From the NCBI RefSeq assembly GCF_001458595.1, contig NZ_LN890326.1, positions 251,763 to 315,247 of the forward strand: a stretch of DNA of 63,485 nt, written 5' to 3'. Below the pieces are notes generated by a model that saw only the letters and a list, made by a program, of their open reading frames with translations, was not told where the DNA came from and did no database searches. The DNA is from Clostridium neonatale. Its GTDB lineage: Bacteria; Bacillota; Clostridia; Clostridiales; Clostridiaceae. Positions within the stretch are counted from its first letter, which is position 1, and each line of letters begins with the position of its first letter. Of this stretch, positions 1-9,380 are shown in pieces. Made by a program: the position numbers and the translations under genes.

Positions 1-374
1 TATACATTTAGTTTCTTTAACATTTGTCTTCCTAAAACACCTGTTGGAAGCATTCTTCTTACAGCTTCTTCGAAAGCAAATTCTGGTTTCTTATCTAATA
101 CTACTCTGTATGGAGTTTCTTTTAATCCACCTGGGTAAAGGCTATGCTTTCTCATTAATTTTTGATCTAACTTCTTACCAGTTAAAACAACCTTTTCAGC
201 GTTAATTACGATAACAAAATCTCCACAGTCAACGTTAGGTGTGAATGTTGGTTTATTTTTACCTCTTAAAATTGAAGCAACTTGGCTAGCAACTCTACCT
301 AATGGCTTACCAGCAGCATCAACAACATACCATTTTCTTTCAATTTCACTTGCTTTTGCAATGTATGATTTCAT
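1..374 (-). CDS. rplM: 50S ribosomal protein L13 (partial, C-terminus beyond window)
   Basis: Assembly protein of the large ribosomal subunit. The reverse strand reads [20 protein letters not shown] and continues through the L13 signatures GKPLGRVAS and [12 protein letters not shown]. About 124 of the usual ~144 residues are present and the reading frame runs off the left edge. The start is fixed by a GGAGGG-type ribosome site a few bases upstream. rpsI normally follows and would lie outside the window. It has its own strong promoter and a structured leader, so it is expressed separately from truA. Confidence 0.95.
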   Translation of the reverse strand, partial: MKSYIAKASEIERKWYVVDAAGKPLGRVASQVASILRGKNKPTFTPNVDCGDFVIVINAEKVVLTGKKLDQKLMRKHSLYPGGLKETPYRVVLDKKPEFAFEEAVRRMLPTGVLGRQMLKKLNV

Positions 375-482
375 CTGTTTCCCTCCCTGAACTTACATTA
401 ATTTTTTACTTTCACTTAAAGTAAATTTTTTATGTCAAGACCCGGGGCTAGTGGATCTTAATTACATAAATATTTAACAAAC
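375..482 (-). promoter_or_regulatory. rplM 5' leader (L13-leader-like)
   Basis: About 110 nt separate the promoter from rplM and hold two hairpins. One at 437-459 has 7-bp arms (AAGATCC/GGGTCTT); one at 405-425 has 8-bp arms (TTTACTTT/AAAGTAAA). Position and structure fit the known firmicute L13 leader class, thought to mediate autoregulation by L13. The family assignment is inferred, not computed. Confidence 0.5.
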
Positions 483-488
483 AAATCT

Positions 489-517
489 ATTATAATACAC
501 GCTTACGGGCGTGTCAA
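489..517 (-). promoter_or_regulatory. sigma-A promoter of rplM
   Basis: Perfect consensus: TTGACA at 512-517, a 17-nt spacer and TATAAT at 489-494, reading towards rplM. Unlike most neighbours the spacer is GC-rich. Confidence 0.85.
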
Positions 518-531
518 CAATTTTTTGGTAT

Positions 532-1266
532 TTAATAAAAAACTTTTTCTAATATTAATCCATTAGCTGGAACGCACATTCCCGCACGCTTTCTATTTCC
601 TTCTTTAATTATGCTCTCAATTTCTTCTGGTTTTATTTTGCCATTTCCTACTTTTAATAATGTTCCTACTATAATTCTAACCATATTATATAAAAATCCA
701 TTTCCAGTTATAAAAATCTGTATTTTATCTCCATCTCTTTTTAAATATAATTCGTAGATTGTTCTAATTGTGGTTTTTATTGAACTCCCTGGAGACATAA
801 ATGCTCTAAAATCATGAGTACCTACAAAATACTTACACGCTTCCTCCATCTTATTAAAATCTAATGGATATCTATAATGATATAAATATTGATGCCCTAG
901 TGATAGCCTCTCATATCTATTTATTATAGTATATGAATAAGTCTTTCCTTTCGAAGAGTACCTTGCATGAAAATTTTCAGCCACTTCCTCTGATTTAATA
1001 ATAGAAACATCTTCTGGCAATCTAACATTAATTGCTTCTCTAAATTTTTCAGATGGAATTGTGCTATTTGTAAAAAAATTGGCTACCATGGATTTGGCAT
1101 GAACTCCTGAGTCAGTCCTAGAACTTCCATTTATCTCTATTTGTTCATTAGTCGCTTTAAATATAGCCTTTTCTATGGTTTCTTGAACTGTTCTTCCTTT
1201 AGGCTGTTTTTGCCATCCACAAAAATTACTACCGTCAAATTCAATTGTTAACTTAATATTTTTCAT
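532..1266 (-). CDS. truA: tRNA pseudouridine(38-40) synthase TruA
   Basis: Converts uridines 38, 39 and 40 in the tRNA anticodon arm to pseudouridine. The 244-residue length is normal. The N-terminus shows the [14 protein letters not shown] motif and the catalytic aspartate lies in [10 protein letters not shown] (about residues 48-57); the C-terminal half carries [16 protein letters not shown]. The start has an AGAGG ribosome site. It follows the ECF transporter genes on the same strand, as in other clostridia, and precedes the separately promoted rplM. Confidence 0.96.
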   Translation of the reverse strand: MKNIKLTIEFDGSNFCGWQKQPKGRTVQETIEKAIFKATNEQIEINGSSRTDSGVHAKSMVANFFTNSTIPSEKFREAINVRLPEDVSIIKSEEVAENFHARYSSKGKTYSYTIINRYERLSLGHQYLYHYRYPLDFNKMEEACKYFVGTHDFRAFMSPGSSIKTTIRTIYELYLKRDGDKIQIFITGNGFLYNMVRIIVGTLLKVGNGKIKPEEIESIIKEGNRKRAGMCVPANGLILEKVFY

Positions 1267-1295
1267 TTTAAATTCCTCTTAACTAAACAAAGGCA

Positions 1296-1325
1296 GTTAT
1301 ACTATAAATAAATATATAGTATAAC
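1296..1325 (-). repeat. AT-rich hairpin between ecfT and truA
   Basis: Perfect 11-bp inverted repeat (GTTATACTATA and its complement) around an 8-nt loop. It has no GC core and no adjacent T-run on the minus strand, so it is not a convincing terminator. It may be an RNA processing or stability element between ecfT and truA. Confidence 0.5.
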
Positions 1326-1400
1326 AACCTCCATTGCTTATTATTATATTATCCAATTTAAAAAAATTAATACTATTTTAAATTCTATCATAATTAAGAA

Positions 1401-2216
1401 TTATATGATTCCTGTAAATACAAATCTAACTGCTATACACCATATAATTAATACTCCAAACACACTAAAAGCTATAATATCTCTAGAAGTAAATTTCAAA
1501 ACTTTCATTCTTGTTCTTCCAGCTCCACCTCTATAACCTCTTGCCTCCATAGCCATTGCTAATTCATCTGCTCTTCTAAATGAGCTGATAAATAAAGGCA
1601 CTAATAATGGTATTAAATTTTTAGCTTTTTGAATTAATCCTCCACTTTCAAAGTCAGCTCCCCTAGCCTTTTGCGCTTTCATTATTTTATCCGTTTCATC
1701 CATAAGTGTTGGTATAAATCTAAGCGCTATTGTCATCATCATAGCCAACTCATGTGCCATCTCTTTTCCAATCGGCCTAAGTAGTCGCTCTATTCCATCT
1801 GTTAGCTCTATAGGAGAAGTTGTTAATGTTAATAACGATGTGCCTGTTATTAATAATATCAATCGTATGGCCATAAATCCAGCAATACTTAATCCTTCTT
1901 TATAAATATATAAAAATCCTATTTTATATATTAATGTATCAGGTGTTCCTTTAACCATAAATATATTTAAAATAGCTGTAAGCATAACCAAAAATAGTAC
2001 TGGTTTTAATCCATTAAAAATGAATCTTGGTGGTATCTTGGCAATCATTATTATCATTATTAAAAACGCTACAACAACTGTATATCCAACAAATTTATTT
2101 ATTAAAAAAAGACATACTATAAATAATAATGAAATTAAAATTTTTGTTCTAGGATCAAGTTTATGTATAAAGGACTCTCCTGGTAAATATTGTCCTATAG
2201 TAATATCCTTTAACAT
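1401..2216 (-). CDS. ecfT: ECF transporter transmembrane component EcfT
   Basis: Membrane scaffold of the group II energy-coupling-factor vitamin importer, coupling ATP hydrolysis by EcfA1/EcfA2 to interchangeable substrate-binding S components. The 271-residue protein starts with GQYLPGESFIHKLDPRTKI, typical of EcfT, and has several hydrophobic segments. Both coupling-helix motifs that contact the ATPases are visible: KAQKARGADF (around residue 182) and AMEARGYRGG (around residue 222). It begins 3 nt after ecfA2. No S component is encoded nearby, so this is a shared module. Confidence 0.95.
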   Translation of the reverse strand: MLKDITIGQYLPGESFIHKLDPRTKILISLLFIVCLFLINKFVGYTVVVAFLIMIIMIAKIPPRFIFNGLKPVLFLVMLTAILNIFMVKGTPDTLIYKIGFLYIYKEGLSIAGFMAIRLILLITGTSLLTLTTSPIELTDGIERLLRPIGKEMAHELAMMMTIALRFIPTLMDETDKIMKAQKARGADFESGGLIQKAKNLIPLLVPLFISSFRRADELAMAMEARGYRGGAGRTRMKVLKFTSRDIIAFSVFGVLIIWCIAVRFVFTGII

Positions 2217-2219
2217 CCC

Positions 2220-3092
2220 CTATTCTCCCCCTCTCATATTATTATCTTTTAATATCGATAATAACTGTTTCTTAGCTTCTTCTATAGTAAATATATCATC
2301 GCTTAAATTAAATCCTCTTTTTCTTAACTCTCTAGCCAAATATGTAACCTGCGGTACTCCTAATCCTATCTTCTCTAACATATCTATTTCTTTAAAAACT
2401 TCAGAAGGCTTTCCTTGAATAGCCACTTTTCCATGATTCATAACGATAATTCTTTGAGCCATATTGGCAACATCCTCCATACTATGACTTACAATTATTA
2501 TTGTCATATTTGAAGTTTTATGTAGTTCTTTAATTTGATTTAGTATATCATCTCTTCCTTTTGGATCTAATCCCGCTGTTGGTTCATCTAAAATTAAAGT
2601 TGTTGGCTTCATAGCTAGAACACCTGCTATTGCAACTCTTCTTTTCTGTCCTCCACTTAAATCAAATGGTGATTTATCTTTATATATCTCATAATCTAAA
2701 CCCACCATTTTCATTGATTCCTTAACTCGTTCTTGGATTTCTTCTTCTGAAAGTCCTAAATTCCCAGGTCCATAAGCTATATCCTTTGCTATAGTCTCTT
2801 CAAACAATTGATATTCTGGATATTGAAACACTAGTCCAACTTTTTTTCTTATTTCTGAAAGCTTTATTTTCTTATCAGTTATATCAATTCCATCTACTAT
2901 TATTTTTCCACTCGTTGCTTCTAAAAGGCCATTGAAATGTTGAATTAAAGTTGATTTTCCTGAACCTGTGTGACCTATCAATGCTATAAATTCTCCATCA
3001 TTAATATCTAAAGAAACATTATCTAACGCAACTTTTTCAAATGGGCTTTTAGGCATATATATATGTGTTAAATTTTCTACTTTAATTGACAT
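2220..3092 (-). CDS. ecfA2: ECF transporter ATP-binding protein EcfA2
   Basis: One of two ABC ATPases energising ECF vitamin uptake. In the 290 residues one sees Walker [10 protein letters not shown] (about residues 39-47), Q-loop FQYPEYQLF, signature DLSGGQKRR and Walker [16 protein letters not shown], followed by the H-loop histidine in IIVSHSMED. The start overlaps the end of ecfA1 by 16 nt, indicating translational coupling. The extended C-terminus with [10 protein letters not shown] is typical of EcfA proteins. Confidence 0.95.
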   Translation of the reverse strand: MSIKVENLTHIYMPKSPFEKVALDNVSLDINDGEFIALIGHTGSGKSTLIQHFNGLLEATSGKIIVDGIDITDKKIKLSEIRKKVGLVFQYPEYQLFEETIAKDIAYGPGNLGLSEEEIQERVKESMKMVGLDYEIYKDKSPFDLSGGQKRRVAIAGVLAMKPTTLILDEPTAGLDPKGRDDILNQIKELHKTSNMTIIIVSHSMEDVANMAQRIIVMNHGKVAIQGKPSEVFKEIDMLEKIGLGVPQVTYLARELRKRGFNLSDDIFTIEEAKKQLLSILKDNNMRGGE

Positions 3093-3928
3093 AATTCTTC
3101 CACCATTTCATCTACATTTAATATTTTTTCATTTATATTAATTCCAGCTTTTTTTAATTCATATGCTAATTCAGTCACCTGTGGAACATCTAATCCAATA
3201 GTCTTCATACGTTCCACTTGTGGAAATATTTCTCTTGGAGTGCCTTCCATTTTTATGCTTCCATCATCCATTACTATTATTCTATCTGCTTGAGCAGCTT
3301 CATCCATATAATGCGTAATAAGTATTATTGTCATTCCATGTTCTTTATTTAAATATTTTATATTATTCAGCACTTCTTTTCTTCCAGAAGGGTCTAACAT
3401 TGCTGTAGGTTCATCAAAGATTATACATTCTGGTTCAATTGCAAGTATTCCAGCTATAGCCACTCTTTGTTTTTGACCACCAGATAATAGATGTGGTGCA
3501 TGCCTTTTATATTCGCTCATACCAACTTTCTCTAAACTATCATCAACACGCTTACGTATTTCAGCAGGATCTATACCTAAATTTTCTGGGCCAAAAGCAA
3601 CATCCTCTTCAACTATAGTAGCAACAAGTTGATTATCAGGATTTTGAAATACCATACCTGCCTTTGCTCTGATATCCCATAATACTTCTGGATTACTAGT
3701 ATCTAAACCATCTACAATCACAGTTCCTTCTGATGGAGTTATTAAAGCATTCATATGTTTTGCTATTGTAGATTTTCCTGATCCATTATGCCCTAATATA
3801 ACTAAAAATTCACCCTTTTTCACTTCTAAATTCACATTTTTTAATGCGTATTTCTCTTCATTTTTTCCTTCTGTATTATTAATATATTTAAAAGATACAT
3901 TACTGCACTTAATCATTGCATCTCTCAT
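3077..3928 (-). CDS. ecfA1: ECF transporter ATP-binding protein EcfA1
   Basis: Partner ATPase of EcfA2 in the energy-coupling-factor transporter. The 283 residues contain Walker [11 protein letters not shown]-loop [20 protein letters not shown] (diagnostic of the EcfA1 group), signature LLSGGQKQR and Walker [16 protein letters not shown] with the H-loop in [16 protein letters not shown] ribosome site precedes the start. It is the first gene of the ecfA1-ecfA2-ecfT(-truA) unit behind the rplQ terminator. Confidence 0.95.
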   Translation of the reverse strand: MRDAMIKCSNVSFKYINNTEGKNEEKYALKNVNLEVKKGEFLVILGHNGSGKSTIAKHMNALITPSEGTVIVDGLDTSNPEVLWDIRAKAGMVFQNPDNQLVATIVEEDVAFGPENLGIDPAEIRKRVDDSLEKVGMSEYKRHAPHLLSGGQKQRVAIAGILAIEPECIIFDEPTAMLDPSGRKEVLNNIKYLNKEHGMTIILITHYMDEAAQADRIIVMDDGSIKMEGTPREIFPQVERMKTIGLDVPQVTELAYELKKAGININEKILNVDEMVEELCQLK

Positions 3929-4012
3929 TTTTTACCTCCAGTATGCATTATTACTACATTATACAAATGTTTAATAATATTCTTCTAGTATTGAGTATTT
4001 TTCTATACGTTT

Positions 4013-4040
4013 ATTATATACTAATCTAATAAATATTCAA
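4013..4040 (-). promoter_or_regulatory. Probable promoter of the ecfA1 operon
   Basis: TTGAAT (4035-4040), 16-nt spacer, TATAAT (4013-4018), about 85 nt before ecfA1 in an extremely AT-rich gap. It lies downstream of the ribosomal operon terminator, so the ECF genes can be expressed on their own. Confidence 0.6.
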
Positions 4041-4133
4041 TAAAATATATATTTTTTTATATATTCTCTCTAAAACATCTCTATAATATATTAATTTAAT
4101 ATTAATTAACTTTATTTAGATAAATTTTCTTAT

Positions 4134-4163
4134 AAAAAAGGGATTAAGTTCAAACTTAATCCC
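4134..4163 (-). terminator. Terminator of the S10-spc-alpha operon
   Basis: An 11-bp stem (GGGATTAAGTT/AACTTAATCCC) with a tiny loop, followed by a T-run on the minus strand, sits just after the rplQ stop codon. It is a classic intrinsic terminator closing the long ribosomal protein operon. Confidence 0.9.
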
Positions 4164-4172
4164 GTACTATAA

Positions 4173-4514
4173 TTATACTAATTCAAGTATAACTATTTCT
4201 GCTCCATCTCCTCTTCTAGGACCTTTCTTAATGATTCTAGTATATCCACCGTTTCTATCGGCATACTTTGGAGCTACATTATCAAATAAATTCTTAACAA
4301 CTAATTCTTCTTGAACATAAGCTAACACTTGTCTTCTAGCATGAAGATCCCCTCTTTTTCCAAGAGTAATCATTTTTTCAGCTATAGATCTAGTTTCTTT
4401 AGCTCTAGTTTCAGTTGTTTCGATCTTACCATGCTTTAATAAACTAGTAACAAGATTTCTTAGCATAGCTTTTCTTTGGTCTGTAGGAAGACCTAATTTA
4501 CGATAACCTGCCAT
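4173..4514 (-). CDS. rplQ: 50S ribosomal protein L17
   Basis: Large-subunit protein near the exit tunnel. The 113 residues match bacterial L17, with the conserved N-terminus [19 protein letters not shown] and the C-terminal [23 protein letters not shown]. It is the last gene of the alpha operon, 12 nt after rpoA, with a GGAGG site in that gap. A strong terminator follows. Confidence 0.98.
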   Translation of the reverse strand: MAGYRKLGLPTDQRKAMLRNLVTSLLKHGKIETTETRAKETRSIAEKMITLGKRGDLHARRQVLAYVQEELVVKNLFDNVAPKYADRNGGYTRIIKKGPRRGDGAEIVILELV

Positions 4515-4526
4515 GGATTTACCTCC

Positions 4527-5474
4527 TTACTCCTCACCTAACTTTAGGCATAAGCCTAATTCTTTAAGCTTTCTTTCAACTTCTTCTAAAGATTTCTTTC
4601 CTAGATTTCTTACCTTCATCATATCTTCCATTGACTTTCCGGCAAGTTCTTGTACTGTATTGATTCCTGCTCTCTTTAAACAGTTATATGATCTAACTGA
4701 TAAATCAAGTTCTTCTACAGTCATTTCTAGAACTTTTTCTTTTTTATCTTCTTCTTTTTCAACCATTACTTCAATATCATTTGTATTATCTGTTAATGAC
4801 ATGAATAATTTGAAATGTTCAATAAGTATCTTTGCAGATAAACTGATAGCTTCATCTATTTTTATAGTACCATCAGTCCAAATCTCTAAAGTTAATTTAT
4901 CATAATCAGTAATTTGACCAACTCTTGTGTTATCAACAGTAAAATTCACTCTCTTTACTGGTGTATAGATAGAATCAACTGCTATGGCTGATATTGGAAG
5001 GTCTTCGCTCTTATTTTTATTTTGAGTAACGTATCCTCTTCCTCTATCAACTGTTAATTCCATGTAAAGTCTTCCGTCAGCATCTAAAGTTGCTATATGT
5101 AGATCCTTATTAACAACTTCAACATCTCCATCAGTCTTTATATCTGCTCCAGTAACTTCTCCCGGTCCTTTGGCATCAATATAAATTACTTTTGGACCTT
5201 CACCGTTCATTCTTAAAGCTAATGATTTAATATTAAGAATTAATTCTGTAACATCTTCTTTAACTCCTTGAACTGTAGAAAACTCATGAAGCACACCATC
5301 AATTTTAACAGAAGTTGGTGCTACACCTGGAAGTGATGATAATAAAATTCTTCTTAATGCATTTCCTAGTGTAATACCATATCCTCTTTCTAGTGGTTCA
5401 ACAACGTACTTACCATAAGTACCGTCTTCATTAACTTCTATACATTCTATTATTGGCTTTTCGATTTCTAACAT
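4527..5474 (-). CDS. rpoA: RNA polymerase subunit alpha
   Basis: Alpha subunit, which nucleates polymerase assembly through its N-terminal domain and contacts DNA and regulators through the C-terminal domain. The protein has 315 residues. The N-terminal domain shows [20 protein letters not shown]; the C-terminal domain has [17 protein letters not shown] and [12 protein letters not shown] (DNA-contacting helix-hairpin-helix). Its place between rpsD and rplQ is standard. Confidence 0.98.
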   Translation of the reverse strand: MLEIEKPIIECIEVNEDGTYGKYVVEPLERGYGITLGNALRRILLSSLPGVAPTSVKIDGVLHEFSTVQGVKEDVTELILNIKSLALRMNGEGPKVIYIDAKGPGEVTGADIKTDGDVEVVNKDLHIATLDADGRLYMELTVDRGRGYVTQNKNKSEDLPISAIAVDSIYTPVKRVNFTVDNTRVGQITDYDKLTLEIWTDGTIKIDEAISLSAKILIEHFKLFMSLTDNTNDIEVMVEKEEDKKEKVLEMTVEELDLSVRSYNCLKRAGINTVQELAGKSMEDMMKVRNLGKKSLEEVERKLKELGLCLKLGEE

Positions 5475-5576
5475 TGATAAACCCTCCTTTTATTATAAAT
5501 GGCAACCTTATTATGAGGGCAACTGATTCTATATTTGCATATATTTTGATAAATTTCTGCAACAAATATAAATATA

Positions 5577-6197
5577 TTACTTGCTGTATAACTCAACAAT
5601 AAGTGTTTCGTTAACAGGTACATCAATATCTTCTCTTGATGGCTCTGCAACTACTTTTCCTTCATAGTTATCAACATTAGCTTCTAACCATTTTGGTAAA
5701 GTCTTTGGATTTTCTGCAAAAGTTTTGAACTTTTCGCTTCCTCTGCTCTTTTCACATACAGTGATTACATCGTTAACTGAAACTTTATATGAACATATAT
5801 CAACTTTCTTACCATTTACTAAGAAATGTCCATGAGTTACTAATTGTCTAGCTTCATTTCTTGATGCACCGTAACCTAATCTATAAACTACGTTATCAAG
5901 TCTTAATTCTAGTAATTTAAGTAAGTTTTCACCTGTAATACCTTTCATGTGTTCAGCTTTTTCATAATATGTTCTAAATTGGCCTTCTAATACGCCATAA
6001 ATTCTTCTTGCTTTTTGCTTTTCTCTTAATTGAATTCCATAGTTAGACATTTTTTTCTTACTTGCACCATGTTGTCCTGGAGCATAGCTTCTTCTTACAA
6101 AAGCACATTTATCAGTAAAACATCTATCACCTTTAAGGAAAAGTTTCATACCTTCTCTTCTACATAATCTACATGTAGCACCAGTATATCTTGCCAT
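5577..6197 (-). CDS. rpsD: 30S ribosomal protein S4 (zinc-binding form)
   Basis: Primary 16S rRNA-binding assembly protein. The 206 residues begin [19 protein letters not shown] with a four-cysteine zinc site (C-x2-C, then C-x4-C in GDRCFTDKC), the metal-bearing form of S4. The S4 RNA-binding domain is seen at [20 protein letters not shown]. In many bacteria S4 represses its operon by binding the leader ahead of rpsM; a structured leader is present at 7066-7108. Confidence 0.97.
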   Translation of the reverse strand: MARYTGATCRLCRREGMKLFLKGDRCFTDKCAFVRRSYAPGQHGASKKKMSNYGIQLREKQKARRIYGVLEGQFRTYYEKAEHMKGITGENLLKLLELRLDNVVYRLGYGASRNEARQLVTHGHFLVNGKKVDICSYKVSVNDVITVCEKSRGSEKFKTFAENPKTLPKWLEANVDNYEGKVVAEPSREDIDVPVNETLIVELYSK

Positions 6198-6226
6198 TAA
6201 ACTACACCTCCTATATAGATCTATAA

Positions 6227-6622
6227 TTAGACTCTTCTTCTCTTTGGTGGTCTACAACCATTATGTGGGATTGGAGTAACATCTTTAATTAAAGTTACTT
6301 CTAGTCCAGCTGCTTGTAAAGATCTTATTGCTGCTTCTCTACCTGAACCCGGTCCTTTAACATAAACTTCTATACTCTTTAATCCATGTTCCATTGCTGC
6401 TTTAGCTGCTGTTTCTGCTGCCATTTGAGCTGCAAATGGAGTACTTTTTCTTGATCCTCTAAATCCTAGTGCTCCTGCACTTGACCATGATAACGCATTT
6501 CCTACTGCATCTGTTAAAGTAACTATTGAGTTATTGAAAGTTGACTTAATGTGTGCAGCACCATGCTCAATGTTTTTTCTTTCTTTTCTTCTTCTAGTCT
6601 TTTTAACCTTTTGAGCTGCCAT
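6227..6622 (-). CDS. rpsK: 30S ribosomal protein S11
   Basis: Platform protein of the small subunit, near the mRNA exit site. The 131-residue sequence has the family motifs [43 protein letters not shown] and the C-terminal [14 protein letters not shown]. It lies between rpsM (15 nt upstream) and rpsD (29 nt downstream). Confidence 0.98.
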   Translation of the reverse strand: MAAQKVKKTRRRKERKNIEHGAAHIKSTFNNSIVTLTDAVGNALSWSSAGALGFRGSRKSTPFAAQMAAETAAKAAMEHGLKSIEVYVKGPGSGREAAIRSLQAAGLEVTLIKDVTPIPHNGCRPPKRRRV

Positions 6623-6637
6623 TATCTTCCCTCCTAA

Positions 6638-7006
6638 CTATTTCTTCTTATTAGCTATTGTCTTCTTAGGGCCTTTTCTAGTTCTAGCATTAGTCTTAGT
6701 TTTTTGTCCTCTAACTGGAAGACCTCTTCTATGTCTAATTCCTCTATAAGAACCAATTTCTACTAATCTCTTAATGTTTAAAGCAACATCTCTTCTTAAG
6801 TCACCTTCCACTATTAAGTTCTTATTTATATAAGTTCTAATTTCATTAACTTCTTCTTCTGATAAATCCTTAACTCTTGTATCTGGATTAACTCCTGTTG
6901 AAGCTAATATTTTTTGTGAAGTTGAAAGTCCAATTCCATAAATATAAGTTAAACCTATCTCAACTCTCTTTTCTCTTGGTAAATCAATACCTGCTATTCT
7001 TGCCAT
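6638..7006 (-). CDS. rpsM: 30S ribosomal protein S13
   Basis: Small-subunit head protein contacting P-site tRNA and the 50S subunit. The 122 residues start [20 protein letters not shown] and show [20 protein letters not shown], the basic tRNA-facing tail, ending in lysines. A GGAGG site precedes it. It is the first gene behind an internal promoter and structured leader, so the alpha operon (rpsM-rpsK-rpsD-rpoA-rplQ) can be controlled separately. Confidence 0.98.
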   Translation of the reverse strand: MARIAGIDLPREKRVEIGLTYIYGIGLSTSQKILASTGVNPDTRVKDLSEEEVNEIRTYINKNLIVEGDLRRDVALNIKRLVEIGSYRGIRHRRGLPVRGQKTKTNARTRKGPKKTIANKKK

Positions 7007-7065
7007 TAAAATTTACACCTCCTGATAATTGAAATGTATTAAAGTTGATTTTTTTATTTATAATA

Positions 7066-7108
7066 AAATTTCAGGCAATGTAATTTCATTGCAGCCGCCC
7101 TGAAATTT
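7066..7108 (-). promoter_or_regulatory. Structured leader of rpsM operon (putative S4 site)
   Basis: Long hairpin in the rpsM 5' leader. A 10-bp outer stem (AAATTTCAGG/CCTGAAATTT) encloses a 5-bp inner stem (CAATG/CATTG), with a 7-nt bulge GCGGCTG on the 5' side only. It sits between an internal promoter and the rpsM ribosome site. S4 autoregulation at this location is established in other bacteria; assigning this hairpin to S4 is inference. Confidence 0.5.
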
Positions 7109-7137
7109 ATTGTTTTGATTAATTAAACGACTATATA

Positions 7138-7166
7138 ATCATATTTGACTTTTAATAAATTGTCAA
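7138..7166 (-). promoter_or_regulatory. Internal promoter ahead of rpsM
   Basis: TTGACA at 7161-7166, 17-nt spacer, TATGAT at 7138-7143, in the 205-nt gap between rpmJ and rpsM. It would drive the alpha-operon part independently of read-through from the S10-spc genes. Confidence 0.75.
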
Positions 7167-7211
7167 TATTATTATATCTATTTATTGTAAATAATATTGT
7201 CTAATAATTTA

Positions 7212-7337
<126 letters not shown>

Positions 7338-7359
7338 TCATATTACTTTTGTGATATCT

Positions 7360-7578
7360 TTATTTAGCTCTCCATGTAATTCTACCTCTTGTTAGATCAT
7401 AAGGAGAAAGTTCAACTGTAACTTTATCTCCAGGTAGAATTCTTATGAAGTTCATTCTTAATTTACCTGATATATGTGCTAAAATCTTATGCCCACTTTC
7501 AAGTTCCACTTGGAACATTGCATTTGGTAATGATTCTAGTACCGTACCTTGCATTTCTATAACGTCATCTTTTGACAT
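7360..7578 (-). CDS. infA: Translation initiation factor IF-1
   Basis: IF-1 binds the 30S A site and assists start-codon selection. Starting at the ATG at 7578 gives 72 residues, [20 protein letters not shown]..., the normal length; an upstream in-frame extension of eight codons is rejected because the GGAGGG site lies 11 nt before this ATG. The OB-fold core shows [18 protein letters not shown]. The ribosome site overlaps the last codons of the upstream KOW gene, suggesting coupling. Confidence 0.97.
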   Translation of the reverse strand: MSKDDVIEMQGTVLESLPNAMFQVELESGHKILAHISGKLRMNFIRILPGDKVTVELSPYDLTRGRITWRAK

Positions 7579-7585
7579 AAGGTAA

Positions 7586-7876
7586 TCAACCCTCCTTAAC
7601 AATGCCTTTTAACTTTAGGAATCTTTTTATTTTTAAATCAGTACCCTTATCGCATGATTTGATTGATGAAATTATCTCATCATCAGTATCTTCTAAAATA
7701 CTTAAGTGTTTTAACTTTTTCTTTTTAGGCATATTTATTGATTTTGTATTTCCATTAGCTAGCAACACATAATCTTCATTCATCTGCCTAACAATAACGT
7801 ATAAGTTATTTTTATCTCTTCCTGCTTTTGAAAGTACTACTTTTCCAATCAAGTCATTGTTTTGCAAATTTTTCAC
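7586..7876 (-). CDS. KOW-domain RNA-binding protein (L14e-like)
   Basis: A 96-residue protein of the type found between map and infA in many Firmicutes, usually annotated as a KOW-domain or L14E/L6E/L27E-like protein. The N-terminal part [22 protein letters not shown] has the KOW pattern (V.S.aGrd..ly.V), followed by [24 protein letters not shown], a basic patch. A role in ribosome or RNA binding is inferred from fold and location; the exact function is not known to me. Confidence 0.85.
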   Translation of the reverse strand: MKNLQNNDLIGKVVLSKAGRDKNNLYVIVRQMNEDYVLLANGNTKSINMPKKKKLKHLSILEDTDDEIISSIKSCDKGTDLKIKRFLKLKGIVKEG

Positions 7877-7959
7877 CTCTATGATTACCTTAGTATAAAT
7901 TAGCGATACTATTTCTAGTATAATGCAAATTTATAACTAAGCAACACTCTAATTTCTAC

Positions 7960-8706
7960 TTAAACTAGTGTTAATATTTCTGGTCCGTCTGATAATATTG
8001 CAACTGTATTTTCATAATGTGCTGATAATGAAGAATCTCTTGTCACAACAGTCCATCCATTTCTTAAAGTTTTTACTTTATGATTCCCTATGTTAACCAT
8101 AGGTTCTATAGCTAAAACCATTCCTTTAACTAAGTCCGGACCGATACCAGCCTTTCCAAAATTAGGTACATTAGGATCTTCATGAACATTAGCTCCAATC
8201 CCGTGTCCTACAAAATCTCTTACAACTGAGAAACCAGCTGCCTCAACGTAGCTTTGTATTTCGTGTGATACATCTCCTAATTTATTTCCAACCTTGGCAT
8301 ATTCTATACCTTTAAAGAAACTTTCTTTAGTGATATCAATTAGCTTTTGTGCATCAGAACTTATATTTCCTACTGGAAAAGTTCTTGCTGCATCTCCATG
8401 AAATCCATCAATACATGCTCCACAATCAATACTTACTATATCTCCGTCTTTTAACATGTATTCCCCTGGTATTCCATGTATTACTTGCTCATTTACTGAA
8501 ATACATAGTGAAGAAGGAAAACCATATAAGCCTTTGAATGAAGGTTTTGCTCCATGCTTAGTTATAAATTCCTCTGCTATTTTATCTAATTCTGCAGTTG
8601 TTATTCCTGGTTTTATCTCATTCTCGAGCAAGAGCAATGTTTCTCCTACAATTTTACCTGCTTTTCTCATTAAGGATACTTCATTATCATTTTTTATAAT
8701 AATCAT
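7960..8706 (-). CDS. map: Methionine aminopeptidase, type I
   Basis: Removes the initiator methionine from new proteins. The 248 residues contain the dinuclear-metal ligands of the M24 fold: D in VSIDCGACIDGFHGDAARTF (two aspartates), H in FVGHGIGANVHEDP, E in AIEPMV and E in HYENTVAI. Its start ATG shares one base with the adk stop codon (TAATG), indicating translational coupling, as in many secY-adk-map operons. Confidence 0.97.
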   Translation of the reverse strand: MIIIKNDNEVSLMRKAGKIVGETLLLLENEIKPGITTAELDKIAEEFITKHGAKPSFKGLYGFPSSLCISVNEQVIHGIPGEYMLKDGDIVSIDCGACIDGFHGDAARTFPVGNISSDAQKLIDITKESFFKGIEYAKVGNKLGDVSHEIQSYVEAAGFSVVRDFVGHGIGANVHEDPNVPNFGKAGIGPDLVKGMVLAIEPMVNIGNHKVKTLRNGWTVVTRDSSLSAHYENTVAILSDGPEILTLV

Positions 8707-9356
8707 TACTTCTTATTCTCCAGAATTTCACATATTCCTCTGAAGACTTCAATAATAGCCTTTGTTCCATCCACTGTAGATAATTTGTTTTTATCTGCAT
8801 AATAATCTATTAATGGTTGTGTTTCTCTTCCATATACTTCAAGTCTTTCTTTTACAGTCTCTTCTGTATCATCTTTCCTTTGTATTACTTCAGTTCCACA
8901 CAAATCACACTTTTTGCTATCAGCTGGTGGATTAAATTTTATATGATAACTTGCTCCACATGATGGACATACTCTTCTTCCAGTCATTCTTTCTAAAATG
9001 AATTCGTTTGGTACCTCTATTGCTAATGCAGTATCTAGTTCTTCATTTCTTTCTTTAAGAAAACTATCAAGAGCTTCAGCTTGAGCCACAGTTCTTGGAA
9101 AACCATCTAATAAATATCCTTCTTTGCAATCATCTTGGCTAAGTCTATCTTTAACCATATTTATCGTTACTTCATCTGGCACCAATTGACCTTTATCCAT
9201 ATAAGATTTTGCTTCAATCCCCAAAGATGTATTTTCTGAAATATTCTTTCTAAATATATCTCCTGTAGAAATATGAGGAATTGAATATTTATTACTAATA
9301 GATTTCGCCTGTGTTCCTTTTCCTGCTCCAGGAGGACCTAATAATACTATCTTCAC
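8706..9356 (-). CDS. adk: Adenylate kinase (zinc-bearing LID)
   Basis: Interconverts ATP + AMP and 2 ADP. I choose the GTG at 9356 (216 aa, starting [19 protein letters not shown]) because it has a GGAG site about 10 nt upstream; the in-frame ATGs further up (9371, 9365) would add up to five residues and overlap that site. The P-loop [12 protein letters not shown]-binding [13 protein letters not shown] and a LID with four cysteines (CPSCG...CDLCG) for zinc are present. Overlaps map by one base. Confidence 0.95.
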   Translation of the reverse strand: MKIVLLGPPGAGKGTQAKSISNKYSIPHISTGDIFRKNISENTSLGIEAKSYMDKGQLVPDEVTINMVKDRLSQDDCKEGYLLDGFPRTVAQAEALDSFLKERNEELDTALAIEVPNEFILERMTGRRVCPSCGASYHIKFNPPADSKKCDLCGTEVIQRKDDTEETVKERLEVYGRETQPLIDYYADKNKLSTVDGTKAIIEVFRGICEILENKK

Positions 9357-9380
9357 CGGCTTCATCTCCATTTATTTAAT

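Noticed and set aside
1296..1325. AT-rich hairpin between ecfT and truA as a terminator
   Set aside because: No GC core and no T-run on the minus strand; truA has no convincing promoter of its own, so read-through is more likely.
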